Assembly (NCBI RefSeq): GCF_023195775.1
Contig: NZ_CP096205.1
Coordinates: 1,674,001 to 1,738,000 of the forward strand
From: Flavobacterium azooxidireducens
GTDB lineage: Bacteria > Bacteroidota > Bacteroidia > Flavobacteriales > Flavobacteriaceae
Length of the DNA: 64,000 bases
Reading direction: 5' to 3'
Shown here: one piece after another, positions 17,414 to 27,400 of the stretch
Layout of the letters: the number at the start of each line of letters is the position of its first letter
Numbering within the stretch: position 1 is the stretch's first letter
Position numbers and translations under genes: made by a program
Notes under the pieces: model-generated
Database searches by the model: none
The model's input: the letters and a program-made list of their open reading frames with translations, nothing else
Told to the model about the DNA's origin: nothing

Positions 17414-17454
17414 CAAAAGTAATTATAGATTTTATTTAGACAAAATATAAATAA
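17414..17454 (-). promoter_or_regulatory. Promoter and putative metal-regulator operator of the FecA-like receptor
   Basis: On the minus strand TTTTG (17445-17441), 19 bp, then TACTTTTG (17421-17414) form a good -33/-7 promoter. The -33 box lies inside the 12-mer ATTTAGACAAAA shared with the other receptor's promoter. That 12-mer is embedded here in a longer inverted repeat TTATTTA-N9-TAAATAA (17432-17454). Confidence 0.55.
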
Positions 17455-17603
17455 GAAATAATTTTAAAATTTTTTAACGTATTGAAAATGAATAAGTAGG
17501 CTTTTTTAGATTTTACGGAGAAACCTAAAAATCAGTTAGTTGAAGAAGTTAAACTTTAACAAAATAGGCACAAAATGTGCAAAGAACCAGCTGTTAGTTG
17601 CCA

Positions 17604-17640
17604 TACTTTTGACAAATAATAAAGAAAACGTTCTTTATTA
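17604..17640 (+). promoter_or_regulatory. Promoter -7 box and 10-bp inverted repeat upstream of small lipoprotein
   Basis: TACTTTTG (17604-17611) fits the -7 consensus. Just downstream is a perfect inverted repeat TAATAAAGAA-AACG-TTCTTTATTA (17617-17640), about where transcription would begin. A second small palindrome GCACA-AAA-TGTGC lies at 17568-17580. Either could be the binding site of the adjacent response regulator. Confidence 0.45.
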
Positions 17641-17674
17641 TAAAAAAAACTAAATAACTTAAAAACACAATACC

Positions 17675-17833
17675 ATGAAAAAAGCACTATTTATCCTAGG
17701 AATGATTTTAACATTTGCAACAACCACAGTTTCTTGTACTACAGACGATATGGAAGTAGAAACGCAAGGAAATACAACCGTGACTGAAAATAATGACCAA
17801 ACAAATATTGACCCTAAGAAGGGAGGAAATTAA
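17675..17833 (+). CDS. Small secreted lipoprotein, candidate signalling peptide
   Basis: 52 residues. The first 20 form a lipoprotein signal with lipobox TVSC (C21). The mature part is only 32 residues, acidic and Asn/Thr-rich, ending NIDPKKGGN. No catalytic or binding domain fits in this length. It has its own -7 box upstream and a strong terminator right after it, then a TPR sensor kinase and response regulator on the same strand. Flavobacteria often carry such small tail-conserved lipoproteins beside TPR kinases, as I recall. A role as the sensed ligand or as a kinase partner is inference. Confidence 0.72.
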   Translation: MKKALFILGMILTFATTTVSCTTDDMEVETQGNTTVTENNDQTNIDPKKGGN

Positions 17834-17857
17834 TTACTCCTTTTTTGCATTACATCG

Positions 17858-17887
17858 AAAAGTAGCGGTAAACGCTACTTTTTTTTG
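17858..17887 (+). terminator. Intrinsic terminator between small lipoprotein and sensor kinase
   Basis: Perfect 10-bp stem AAAAGTAGCG / CGCTACTTTT, 5-nt loop, followed by a T-run. It separates the short lipoprotein transcript from the kinase gene. Confidence 0.85.
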
Positions 17888-17897
17888 TTTAAAAAAG

Positions 17898-17905
17898 TAC
17901 CTTTG
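17898..17905 (+). promoter_or_regulatory. -7 element for the sensor kinase gene
   Basis: TACCTTTG fits TAnnTTTG, 20 bases before the kinase ATG and just after the terminator. No matching -33 box is visible at the right distance. Confidence 0.4.
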
Positions 17906-17925
17906 TTATAATTCAACTAAAAATT

Positions 17926-19956
17926 ATGACAAAGTATCTCACGATAAGTGTAATGCTACTTTTTTTATATGCCTGTAACAATAAAGAAAACTATTCACAC
18001 AGTTATGGTCGGATAGACAGTTTAATCACTTCTGCAGAAAGTAAGAAACACTACTCTGATGAGGTAAATAGTTCATTAGATTATACATTCAGGCTTTTGG
18101 CGGACAAACCCAATGATTCGCTCAAGCGACTTTATTTACTTAAATTATCCGATCAATATTATAATTTTGGTTTACAAGAAGAGTATCTTAAAGTATGTAA
18201 ACTAAATTTAGAATTGTCTCTAAAAGCAAAAGATAGTATTCGTTTAGGAATTATATATTATGACATTGCTGATTATTACAGAGGTAAATCTTACAACGAC
18301 ACTGCTTATGTTTTTTACAACAAATCATTACATTTTCTAAAATCAACTAACTTTGATAAAAGAGGACGAACCATTCTCAACAAAGCCTATTTATTGCGTT
18401 TTGAAAATAGTTTGGTAGAAAGTGAAATTCAAACCATCAAAGCACTTGAAGTTGCAAAAAAATCAGGAAACAATCGGTTAATTTATGATTGTTTAAACAA
18501 TTTAGGAATCGTAAACAACGATATTAAAAATTACGATTTAGCATTAGACTATCACAAACAAGCATTGGAACAGTTGAATAAACTGAAAAGTGATTCGCAA
18601 TATTCCATTTTAATGGCTCAAACCAAAAATAATATGGCGGTTTGCTATCATCGGTTGCAAAATAATGCGAAGGCAATTGCACTTTTAGAAGAAGCAATTT
18701 CCAAGAATTTAAAAAACGAAAGTATACTTTTGTATGCAGTTTTAAAGGATAATCTCACTTACTACAAATTTAAATCCAATCAAAATGTTAGAGAAGATGA
18801 GTTTGATATTCCTTTAAAAATTAGAGATAGTTTAGGTAATAAATTAGGCGTAATTGTCAGCAATACTAGAAAAGGAGAGTATTTTTTGAGTCAAAAAGAT
18901 ACAGCCAAAAGTGTTTCTTATTTTTTGAAAGCGAAAGAAATAGCACAAGACATCAAAAGTCATCGTGACGAATTACTACTTTTAAATTTTTTAGCAGAAG
19001 CAGAACCTAAAAATAGATTATTTTACAAAGAAAATTATATCAAACTCAGCGACAGTTTGATGGAATCTGAACGAGCTGTCAGAAATAAATTCACACGAAT
19101 TGAATATGAAACAGACGAAATAATTCAGCAAAAAGAAGTCTTGGCAAAGCAGCAACAACTCATTGTTTTTACATCCATTTCAATCATTGTATTGCTTATT
19201 TTGGTTTATATTATTTTCCGTCAGAAAGCAAAGCAAAAAGAATTGTTATTGATTCAAGAACAGCAAAAAAGCAATGAAGAGGTATATCAATTGATGATTG
19301 ATCAGCATCATAAAGTGGAAGAAGGAAGAGCATTAGAAAAAAACCGAATTTCACTCGAACTTCACGATGGAACTTTAAGTATGTTGGCCGGAATTCGATT
19401 TAATTTATACGGTTTTCAAACTGAGGAAGATACCGAAAAAAATGAAAAATTCCTTGATCAAGTTGATCAAATTAAAACAGTAGAAAAAGAAATTAGGAAC
19501 ATAGCACACGATTTAAAAAATAATTTATTTGTAAAAAAGGAAAGTTTCTTAATGCTTTTGAATGATTTTATTGAAGACCAAAAAATCATTTCAAAAATCA
19601 ATTATAAATTAGAAATTGATTCGGAAATTGAATGGGAAAGTCTAACCCAATCGTTAAAAATTAATTTTTTCAGAATCATTCAAGAGTCGGTTTACAACAG
19701 TCAGAAATATGCTCTAGCAAAAAATATTTCAATTTCTATCCAAATCATTAAAAAGAATATTGAACTTTGTATTAAGGATGATGGAATTGGATTTAATTCG
19801 GAAGCAAAAACAAAAGGCATCGGTTTAGAAAACATCAAACAAAGGGTTTCTGCTATGGATGGCTTTGTGAAAATAAAATCAATCAATCAAAAAGGGACAC
19901 AAATTTTTTGTAAAATACCATTTCACTATGAATATCAAAATATTGATGATAGATGA
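17926..19956 (+). CDS. TPR-containing sensor histidine kinase (NarL/HisKA_3 type)
   Basis: 676 residues. The N-terminus is a signal with a lipobox-like LYAC (C17). Residues about 30-390 are helical tetratricopeptide-type repeats (LGIVNNDIKNYDLALDYHKQALEQL is one). A membrane helix lies at about 412-433, then a coiled coil. The dimerisation/phosphoacceptor helix has His480 in ISLELHDGTLSMLAGIR, and a C-terminal HATPase contains KDDGIGF and KGIGLENIKQRV. The repeats would be periplasmic, the kinase cytoplasmic. It overlaps the response regulator gene by 29 bases and lies behind a small lipoprotein gene, which suggests sensing of a peptide. Confidence 0.9.
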   Translation: MTKYLTISVMLLFLYACNNKENYSHSYGRIDSLITSAESKKHYSDEVNSSLDYTFRLLADKPNDSLKRLYLLKLSDQYYNFGLQEEYLKVCKLNLELSLKAKDSIRLGIIYYDIADYYRGKSYNDTAYVFYNKSLHFLKSTNFDKRGRTILNKAYLLRFENSLVESEIQTIKALEVAKKSGNNRLIYDCLNNLGIVNNDIKNYDLALDYHKQALEQLNKLKSDSQYSILMAQTKNNMAVCYHRLQNNAKAIALLEEAISKNLKNESILLYAVLKDNLTYYKFKSNQNVREDEFDIPLKIRDSLGNKLGVIVSNTRKGEYFLSQKDTAKSVSYFLKAKEIAQDIKSHRDELLLLNFLAEAEPKNRLFYKENYIKLSDSLMESERAVRNKFTRIEYETDEIIQQKEVLAKQQQLIVFTSISIIVLLILVYIIFRQKAKQKELLLIQEQQKSNEEVYQLMIDQHHKVEEGRALEKNRISLELHDGTLSMLAGIRFNLYGFQTEEDTEKNEKFLDQVDQIKTVEKEIRNIAHDLKNNLFVKKESFLMLLNDFIEDQKIISKINYKLEIDSEIEWESLTQSLKINFFRIIQESVYNSQKYALAKNISISIQIIKKNIELCIKDDGIGFNSEAKTKGIGLENIKQRVSAMDGFVKIKSINQKGTQIFCKIPFHYEYQNIDDR

Positions 19957-20590
19957 TCATCCGCTTATTTTAGAAGGTTATAAAACAACTTTAGCTCAAA
20001 ATAAGTTAGGAATTACCTTGACTGCCAGAACGATAACCTCACTGGAAGAAGGGTATAATTTATCTCAAAATAAAACAGAATTAGCAGAATATTCTATTTG
20101 TTTTATTGATAGAAACATGCCGCCTTTTCTTCAAAAAGACGTTGAAAACGGAGAAGATTTAGCGGTTTTACTTAAAGCTACAAATCCTGATTTAAAAATT
20201 GTTATTCTAACTTCTCACGATGAACCAATTTTGTTGTATGAATTAAAAAACAGACTTCAACCGGAAGGAATTTTAGTTAAAAGTGATTTGGATTACAGAA
20301 GTATGCAAGATGCTTTTCAAAAAATTGTAGAAGGTCACCATTATTATAGTCCGGTAGCAAATCAAGGTTTTGAAACCATTAAAAAATATTTGAAAGATTT
20401 TGATCAAACCGATCGCAGAATCATCTTATTGCTTTCGCAAGGTTTGAGAACCAAAACATTGCCGGAATCTTTAGACCTTAGCTTAAGTGCAATTAACACT
20501 AGAAAAAAATTAATAAAAGATAAATTAAGAGTGCCACACGGCGACGACGAAGCGATTGTAAAAGCAGCAAGAAGAATGGGTCTTTTATAA
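19928..20590 (+). CDS. Response regulator, REC plus LuxR-type HTH
   Basis: 220 residues. The REC domain (1-130) has the acidic pair D9/D10 and the phosphoacceptor D61 in CFIDRNMPP. The DNA-binding domain (about 158-220) has the order of a LuxR/GerE helix-turn-helix (RRIILLLSQGLRTKTL, LSLSAINTRKKLIKDKL). The start lies inside the kinase gene in another frame, so translation is coupled and the pair is almost certainly cognate. Targets are unknown; the inverted repeat upstream of the small lipoprotein is a candidate. Confidence 0.9.
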   Translation: MNIKILMIDDHPLILEGYKTTLAQNKLGITLTARTITSLEEGYNLSQNKTELAEYSICFIDRNMPPFLQKDVENGEDLAVLLKATNPDLKIVILTSHDEPILLYELKNRLQPEGILVKSDLDYRSMQDAFQKIVEGHHYYSPVANQGFETIKKYLKDFDQTDRRIILLLSQGLRTKTLPESLDLSLSAINTRKKLIKDKLRVPHGDDEAIVKAARRMGLL

Positions 20591-20625
20591 TGTAATAAAG
20601 AGATTAGGACTTTATACAAAAGAAC

Positions 20626-20653
20626 AAAGCTTCCAAAATAAATTGAAAGCTTT
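20626..20653 (+). terminator. Weak possible terminator after the response regulator
   Basis: AAAGCTT and AAGCTTT arms pair across a loop of about 13 nt and are followed by TATTATAA. Stem is short, so this is tentative. Confidence 0.3.
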
Positions 20654-20696
20654 ATTATAAACTAAGGGCAAAATCATACTATTTTCTATAAATCAA

Positions 20697-20891
20697 TTAC
20701 GATTCATCTTTTGTTGTTTTAATCAATCCTATTCCTGATATAAAAAAGATTAAACCTAAAATACCATACACTAAAAGCATCTTAATAGTTTGATTGCTTT
20801 CGCCCATATTAACAGCCAAATAGGCAGTGTAAATAAGACCCGCTATTCCTAAAACGGTAAGTATTGCTCCGAAAATTCTTTTTAAGTTCAT
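20697..20891 (-). CDS. Small two-helix membrane protein
   Basis: 64 residues with two membrane segments (about 7-28 and 37-58) joined by NMGESNQTIK, and a charged tail KTTKDES. No family function recognised. It follows the Thivi_2564-type gene by 20 bases on the same strand, suggesting co-expression, possibly an envelope or stress-related pair. Confidence 0.7.
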   Translation of the reverse strand: MNLKRIFGAILTVLGIAGLIYTAYLAVNMGESNQTIKMLLVYGILGLIFFISGIGLIKTTKDES

Positions 20892-20911
20892 AATTTCAGT
20901 GATTTAATTGG

Positions 20912-21097
20912 CTAAACAGTTACGTTACTTAATGAGTCGAATAATCCAAATACTTTCAGTAACCAAATAATTACAGCAATTACTACCACTAAATTAAAAA
21001 TACTTTTAATTTTTCTATCCATTGGAATATAAGTGTTTACCACCCAAAGCAAAAATCCAACGATAATTAATACGATTAAAATGTTTAGAATTGGCAT
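20912..21097 (-). CDS. Thivi_2564 family membrane protein
   Basis: 61 residues with two hydrophobic helices flanking the motif WVVNTYIPMDRKIKSIFN, which is the signature of the small Thivi_2564 family found in many proteobacteria and Bacteroidota. Function unknown. Starts a two-gene unit with the next small membrane protein. Confidence 0.8.
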   Translation of the reverse strand: MPILNILIVLIIVGFLLWVVNTYIPMDRKIKSIFNLVVVIAVIIWLLKVFGLFDSLSNVTV

Positions 21098-21234
21098 GTT
21101 TATTTCTTTTAAAGTTAGACAGCAAAGTTATAATCAGAATTATCAATGCAGATTATACAACTATGGTTATTTGTTGTATAATTTCCATGTAGAAATTTTT
21201 GAAAATCAATGCTTTAGAAACTGAGAAAAGAGAG

Positions 21235-23340
21235 TTAATCTAATAATTGAAAAGCGATAAATGCAACTAAATATGCAAACCCACTCATCACAAAAAGTTG
21301 AATCATTGGCCATTTCCAAGAATTGGTTTCTTTTTTAACGACAGCCAACGTACTCATACATTGCATAGCAAACGCATAAAATAATAAAAGTGAAATTCCC
21401 GAAGCAAATGTATAAATCGGTTTTCCTGTAATGGAATTGACTTCATTTCTCATTTTTTCTTTGATGGTATTTTCTTCTTCGCCATGACTTCCAACACTGT
21501 AAATGGTGGCCATTGTTCCCACAAAAACTTCTCTGGCAGCAAACGAAGCGACGATACCAATGCCAATTTTCCAATCGTAACCCAACGGTTTTATTATCGG
21601 TTCGATTGATTTTCCGATGATTCCGATATACGAATTTTCTAATTTATAGGATGCGATTTTGTCATTCAAATCCTCTTCTTCCAACAATTGATTTTGTGGT
21701 TGAGAAGTGATGATTTCTTCCGCATTTGCAAAATTATCTGTTGGCCCATACGAAGCCATAAACCATAAAATAATAGACAATGAAATGATGATTTTTCCTG
21801 CTCCAAACACAAATGCTTTTGTTTTTTCAATCACATTCAAACCCACATTCTTATAGTATGGAATTTTATAATTCGGCATTTCAATAACAAAAAAGCTTTT
21901 TGATTTGAGTTGTAGAATTTTATTTAAAATCATTGCCGAAATCACCGCCATAAAAAATCCCAATGCATATAGCAACATCAAAGTTAATCCTTGAAGATTG
22001 AAAATTCCAAGCACTTTTTGATCCGGAATGATGATTGAAATTAAAATCGTATAAACCGGAATTCTCGCCGCACAAGTCGTAAAAGGAGTGACTAAAATGG
22101 TAATTAATCGTTCTTTCCAATTTTCAATATTTCGAGTTGCCATAATCGCCGGAATGGCACAAGCAGTTCCTGAAATTAAAGGCACAACACTTTTTCCGCT
22201 AAGGCCAAAACGACGCATCGTTTTATCCATCAAAAAAACTACTCGACTCATATAACCGCTTTCTTCCAACAAAGAAATAAAGAGAAATAAAAACGCAATT
22301 TGCGGAATAAAAATAAGCACTCCACTGATTCCCGGGATGATTCCTTGCGAAACCAAATCGTTTAGTTTTCCCGCCGGTAAATGTTCGCTTACCCAACTGC
22401 TCAAGGAAGCAAACGATTGATCTATAAATTCCATTGGAACACTGGACCATTCAAAAACCGATTGAAAAATTAGAAATAAAACGGCAAAGAAAATGACGTA
22501 CCCACCAACTTTATGCGTTAGAATTTTGTCTAATTTACTTCGTAAGTCTTTTGCTTTTGAAACATCAACTTTTTTACCGATTTTGAGTAAATCATTGATA
22601 AATTGATAGCGTTTTACGGTTTCTTTGTGTTGAAGTTTTTTTAATTCTTCATCCGATTTAGAAAAAGAATTGTTTTGAATTATATTTTTTGTAAGATCTC
22701 CAAAATTCACATCTTGTGAAATAACCAACCAAAGTTTATACAATTGTTGGTTGGGATAAATTCGTCGCAAATTGTCGAAGTAATCCGAATCGATTTCTGA
22801 AGCATTCAAACAAGCTTCGGTTGAAAGATTTTTATAGTCAACAATTAAATTTTTTAATTCAGTAATTCCGGTTGCTTTTCGGGAACTGACTAAAGCAATT
22901 TTCGTTTTTAAGGTTTCTTCTAATGTTGGAATATCCAATGAAATTCCTTTCAACTCCATCTGATCAGCCATGTTAATGACTAAAATCGTTGGAATTTCAA
23001 GGTCTTTGATTTGTGTAAAAAGGAATAAATTTCGCTTTAAATTTTCAACTTCGGTTACAACAATAACGACATCGGGATAATCTTTATCGTTTTTGTTTAA
23101 AAGCAATTCGATCACTAAATTTTCGTCAAGCGAATTGGCGTTTAAACTATACGTTCCGGGCAAATCGAGTATTGTAGCTTTTTGATTTTGAGGTAAATTA
23201 CACGAGCCAACTTTTCGCTCAACCGTAATTCCGGGATAATTTCCAACTTGTTGTTTTAATCCGGTAAGCTGATTAAACAATGATGTTTTTCCAGTGTTTG
23301 GGTTTCCCACAAGAGCAACTTTTATTGGCAAATCTTTCAT
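21235..23340 (-). CDS. feoB: Ferrous iron transporter FeoB
   Basis: 701 residues. The N-terminal G domain has the P-loop GNPNTGKTS (12-20), the switch region NYPGITVERK, DLPGTYSL and NMAD. Helical spacer (about 175-260) precedes the membrane part with the two Gate repeats (GISGVLIFIPQIAFLF, SGTACAIPAIMATR and the later AAREVFVGTMATIYS). It moves Fe2+ into the cytoplasm under GTP control. It lies 8 bases after feoA on the same strand. No C-terminal FeoC-like domain. The small FeoB-associated Cys-rich peptide is encoded 6 kb away at 14951-15079. Confidence 0.97.
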   Translation of the reverse strand: MKDLPIKVALVGNPNTGKTSLFNQLTGLKQQVGNYPGITVERKVGSCNLPQNQKATILDLPGTYSLNANSLDENLVIELLLNKNDKDYPDVVIVVTEVENLKRNLFLFTQIKDLEIPTILVINMADQMELKGISLDIPTLEETLKTKIALVSSRKATGITELKNLIVDYKNLSTEACLNASEIDSDYFDNLRRIYPNQQLYKLWLVISQDVNFGDLTKNIIQNNSFSKSDEELKKLQHKETVKRYQFINDLLKIGKKVDVSKAKDLRSKLDKILTHKVGGYVIFFAVLFLIFQSVFEWSSVPMEFIDQSFASLSSWVSEHLPAGKLNDLVSQGIIPGISGVLIFIPQIAFLFLFISLLEESGYMSRVVFLMDKTMRRFGLSGKSVVPLISGTACAIPAIMATRNIENWKERLITILVTPFTTCAARIPVYTILISIIIPDQKVLGIFNLQGLTLMLLYALGFFMAVISAMILNKILQLKSKSFFVIEMPNYKIPYYKNVGLNVIEKTKAFVFGAGKIIISLSIILWFMASYGPTDNFANAEEIITSQPQNQLLEEEDLNDKIASYKLENSYIGIIGKSIEPIIKPLGYDWKIGIGIVASFAAREVFVGTMATIYSVGSHGEEENTIKEKMRNEVNSITGKPIYTFASGISLLLFYAFAMQCMSTLAVVKKETNSWKWPMIQLFVMSGFAYLVAFIAFQLLD

Positions 23341-23348
23341 AGAAACAA

Positions 23349-23582
23349 TTAATTTTCAATGATTTCAACAACGATATCGCTTGCCATTTCTTTTCGAATA
23401 GCCAGATGAGTACCATTGATGTTTAAATAAAGTGGATCGCCCAAAGGTGCAGTTTGAACCAATTCTATCAAATGACCTTCCATACAACCCATTTCAATTA
23501 ATTTTAATGGAATTGTATCTAAATTAAAAGAAATAATGATAGCTTTTTGCCCTTTTTGAAGAAGATTTGCGGTTGTTTGCAA
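23349..23582 (-). CDS. feoA: Ferrous iron transport protein FeoA
   Basis: 77 residues, the single SH3-like FeoA domain (LKLIEMGCMEGHLIELVQTAPLGDPLYLNI). Cytoplasmic partner of FeoB; the genes are separated by 8 bases and surely form an operon. Upstream (23583-23659) is a short AT-rich spacer to the SCO1 gene. Confidence 0.95.
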   Translation of the reverse strand: MQTTANLLQKGQKAIIISFNLDTIPLKLIEMGCMEGHLIELVQTAPLGDPLYLNINGTHLAIRKEMASDIVVEIIEN

Positions 23583-23659
23583 CTTTATTTAGAATTAGTA
23601 TAAATACAAAAATACATCTTTTTAATTAGTATCGAAAGGAGAATTTTCAAAAAAAGAAG

Positions 23660-24331
23660 TTAATTTTTTTCGGTCATTAAAAAACGAATATCTTCAATTA
23701 GTCGCTTTATTTCTTCTTTATTGGTTCCGTCATAAAAACCTCGAACGCGTCTTTTTTTATCGACTAAAATAAAATTTTCGGTGTGAACCATATCATATAA
23801 TTCGCCTTCTGTCTCCGTTTTTACAGCTAAATATGATTTACGGGCAATGTAGAAAATGTCTTTTTTGTCGCCGGTTACCAAATTCCATTTCGAATCAATT
23901 ACACCTTTTTCAATTGCATATTTTTTTAGAACCGGCACACTATCGATATGTGGCATAACGGTGTGAGATAACAACATCACATCCGAAACATCTTTAAAAG
24001 CATTTTGAATTTCCACCATATTATCTTGCATAATCGGACATATTGTAGGACAAGTCGTAAAGAAAAAATCGGCAACATAAATTTTTCCTTCGTAATTTTT
24101 TTGAGAAATTATTTCTCCGTTTTGATTGGTAAACGAAAAATCGGCAATCGTATGGTATTTACTCACATGTTGAACAGTACTGTCAACCAATTCAGGATTC
24201 ACATCGGAAGGGTTGAAAATAGGAAGCTTTTTATTGGGAGTTAACAAATAAATAGAAATAGAAAGAAATATTGCTGAAAAAAGAATAAAACCTAAAATTC
24301 TAAATTTATATTGTTTGATGTAGGATAGCAT
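23660..24331 (-). CDS. SCO1/SenC family protein
   Basis: 223 residues. One N-terminal membrane anchor (about 10-30) and a periplasmic thioredoxin fold with CPTIC (C94, C98) and a later His in DMVHTENFILVD, the copper-binding set of SCO proteins. Usually a copper chaperone for cytochrome oxidase CuA or a thiol-disulfide protein. It stands upstream of feoA on the same strand with 77 bases between; whether they share a transcript is unclear. Confidence 0.9.
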   Translation of the reverse strand: MLSYIKQYKFRILGFILFSAIFLSISIYLLTPNKKLPIFNPSDVNPELVDSTVQHVSKYHTIADFSFTNQNGEIISQKNYEGKIYVADFFFTTCPTICPIMQDNMVEIQNAFKDVSDVMLLSHTVMPHIDSVPVLKKYAIEKGVIDSKWNLVTGDKKDIFYIARKSYLAVKTETEGELYDMVHTENFILVDKKRRVRGFYDGTNKEEIKRLIEDIRFLMTEKN

Positions 24332-24422
24332 TGCATTTATTTTTGCAAAGGTAAAAAAGATATTGTCAAAACTTCTGCTTATACAACTGTTAATTAATAG
24401 TTATGAATTGAAAACGTTTTTC

Positions 24423-24430
24423 TATTTTTG
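24423..24430 (+). promoter_or_regulatory. Possible -7 element upstream of the type IX cargo gene
   Basis: TATTTTTG fits TAnnTTTG, 17 bases before the ATG at 24448. No good -33 box at the proper distance. Confidence 0.35.
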
Positions 24431-24447
24431 AGTAAAATTCTATGTAA

Positions 24448-27400
24448 ATGAAAAAAATTCTACTCGTATTATTTATTATTCAATGTTCTTTTGCTTTTGC
24501 TCAATTTAATTCAACCGCTCCATGGATGGAAAATGTTCAAAAGGATGATAAAAAGGATGCAACCATTGATGAAATCAAAACAGCTTTTGATAACTATTGG
24601 CAAGATAAAAATCATAAAACAAAAGGAAGTGGTTACAAACCTTTTATGCGATGGGAAACCCATTGGCGAAATAAAGTAGATGAAAACGGAAACTTGATGA
24701 CACCTGCTCAAATGTGGGAAGCTTGGAATCAAAAACGCAACAGAGTTTTGAGCCGTGACGAAACGCTAAACGACGTTAGCAATTGGGAGCCTTTAGGGCC
24801 TTTTAATCACACGAACACCGGTTCTTGGTCTTCGGGTCAAGGAAGAGTGAATGTGGTTATGGTTGATCCAAATAACGCCAACACAATTTATATCGGTGCA
24901 CCCGCAGGAGGAATTTGGAAATCTACTGATGCAGGTCAGAACTGGATTCCATTATCGGATTATTTGCCTCAAATTGGTGTTTCTGGAATTGCCATCGATC
25001 ATACAAATTCTGATATAATTTACATTGCTACCGGAGATAAAGATGCCAGTGACACCTATTCTATTGGTGTTTTAAAATCAAATGATGGTGGATTAACTTG
25101 GAACACAACCGGTTTGACTTTCAACAATACATCAACCGTTGCAGCAGATATTTTTATGCACCCAAATGACCCTTCCACTTTGTGGGTAGCAACAAGTGCA
25201 GGACTTTATAAAACATCCAATGGCGGAACAACTTGGTCAAACAATCTTAATGGAAACGTAAAAGATTTGAAACTTAAACCAGGTAATCCAAACATCGTTT
25301 ATGCGGTTACAAACAATCGATTTTATCGCTCAACCAATGGCGGAAATAGTTTTACAATGATTACTTCCGGTATGCCTGCTAATTCAGGTCGTTTAATTAT
25401 TGATGTAACTCCTGCTAATCCGGAATATGTTTACGTGTTGAGTGCCAGAACAAATTGGAGTCATCAAGGATTATATAAATCTACAAATTCAGGAGTAAAC
25501 TTTACCGTGACAGGAAATACTACAGATATTTTTGAAGCTAATCAAGCTTGGTTCGATTTAGCTTTAGCCGTATCAGATACTAATCCGGAAGAAGTTTATA
25601 CAGGTGTTTTAAACGTATGGAAATCATCTGACGGAGGAAATAATTTTACAAAAATAAACAATTGGTCAAATCCATTCGAGGCTACATACACGCATGCCGA
25701 CATTCATTTTTTACGATTTTACGATGGAGTTTTATATTGCGGAAGCGATGGCGGAATTTATGTTTCAAATGATAATGCCGCTTCGTTCACCGATTTAACC
25801 GCAACAGCTCAAATTGGTCAGTTTTACAGAATATCTGTTTCTAAGCAATCCAGTTCAAAAATAGCCGGAGGACTTCAAGATAATGGAGGATATGCTTTTA
25901 GCAATAATCAATGGAAAAACTTTTACGGAGCAGATGGTATGGAAACAGCCATCGATCCAAACAATAGTAATAAATATTACGGTTTTATTCAAAATGGTGG
26001 TGGTTTGTATTATACCAACAATGCAGGGGCTTCACTTTCAGGAGCAATTGGCTCTCCTGATGGTGAAGATGGCAACTGGATTACACCTTTAATTTTTAAT
26101 TCAGTTGGTGAATTATTTGCCGGATATTCCAATTTATATAAATTAGTAAATGGTTCTTGGCAAAATGTTTCAACAAATTCTTTTTTTGATGGAAACATTG
26201 AACTGGTTGTGGTTGATCCTTCTAATGATGACATTATGTATATTGGCGATGGTCAGAATTTATATAAAAGCTCAAACAGGGGAGTAACATTTGATTTTCT
26301 TTTTTCGTTCTCATCTGAAATTACATCAATTGATGTGAATGTTCACGATAACAACATAATTTATGTTTCAACAGCCGGAACAAACGGATCTGTTCTTAAA
26401 TCAACCAATAGTGGAGTTTCATTTACCAATATTTCACAAGGTTTACCATTAATTGGAAAGAACGTTGTTAGACATCAATCCAATCATCCATTAAATCCAA
26501 TTTATGTGGGAACAAGTTTGGGTGTTTATTACCGTGATGATTCTTTAAATTCATGGATTCCGTATGATACCAATTTACCAAATGTTACCGTAACCGATTT
26601 AGAAATTAACATTTTAGACGGAAAAATTGTGGCTTCAACTTACGGAAGAGGAGTTTGGCAATCTGCAATTCCATCTCAATTATCAGAAAATGAAATCGCT
26701 TTGTTGAGTATAGAAAATCCTTCAGCGTTGAATATTAATTGTGGAGCAGATGGTTTATCGTTTTTAGTCAAAAATGCCGGATCTTCTACAATAACTAATT
26801 TTACCTTAAACTATTCCATAAACGGAGAAGAATCGGTTTATGAATGGAATGGAAATTTAATTTCTCAAGCCAATACAATTGTAGAAATTCCTAATGTTAC
26901 TATCACTACAGGAAATTCAACAATTCAAGCTAATGTGGTTATGGACAATGATGCTTTTAGTAATAATAATACATTAAGTATCCAAATTTTAAATAACGAC
27001 AGCGGTCAAGTAGGTATTGTAAATACATTTGAAACAGAAGATTCTGCTTTACTTTCTAATCACGTAGAAGGACCAGAAAATACTTGGCAACGTGGTATAC
27101 CAACAGGCTTAACCTTAAATCAAACTTCATCCGGTTCAAATGTTTACGGAACCAATTTAAGTGGAAACTATTTGGATTTTACCAAAGCTTATCTGTATTC
27201 GCAATGTTATGATTTAACCCAAATTACCAATCCGATAATGCGTTTTAAAATGGCATTTGATATTGAAGAAAATTGGGATGTTCTTTACGTAGAATATTCT
27301 ACTGATTTTGGTGAAAACTGGTCAGTTTTAGGAACTGCCAGTGATCCAAACTGGTACAACAGTGATAGAAATCCTGAAACTTCCAATGATTGTGATATCT

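Noticed and set aside
17793..17978. A plus-strand frame spanning the end of the small lipoprotein gene, the terminator and the start of the kinase gene
   Set aside because: It crosses a strong intrinsic terminator and overlaps two better supported genes in other frames.
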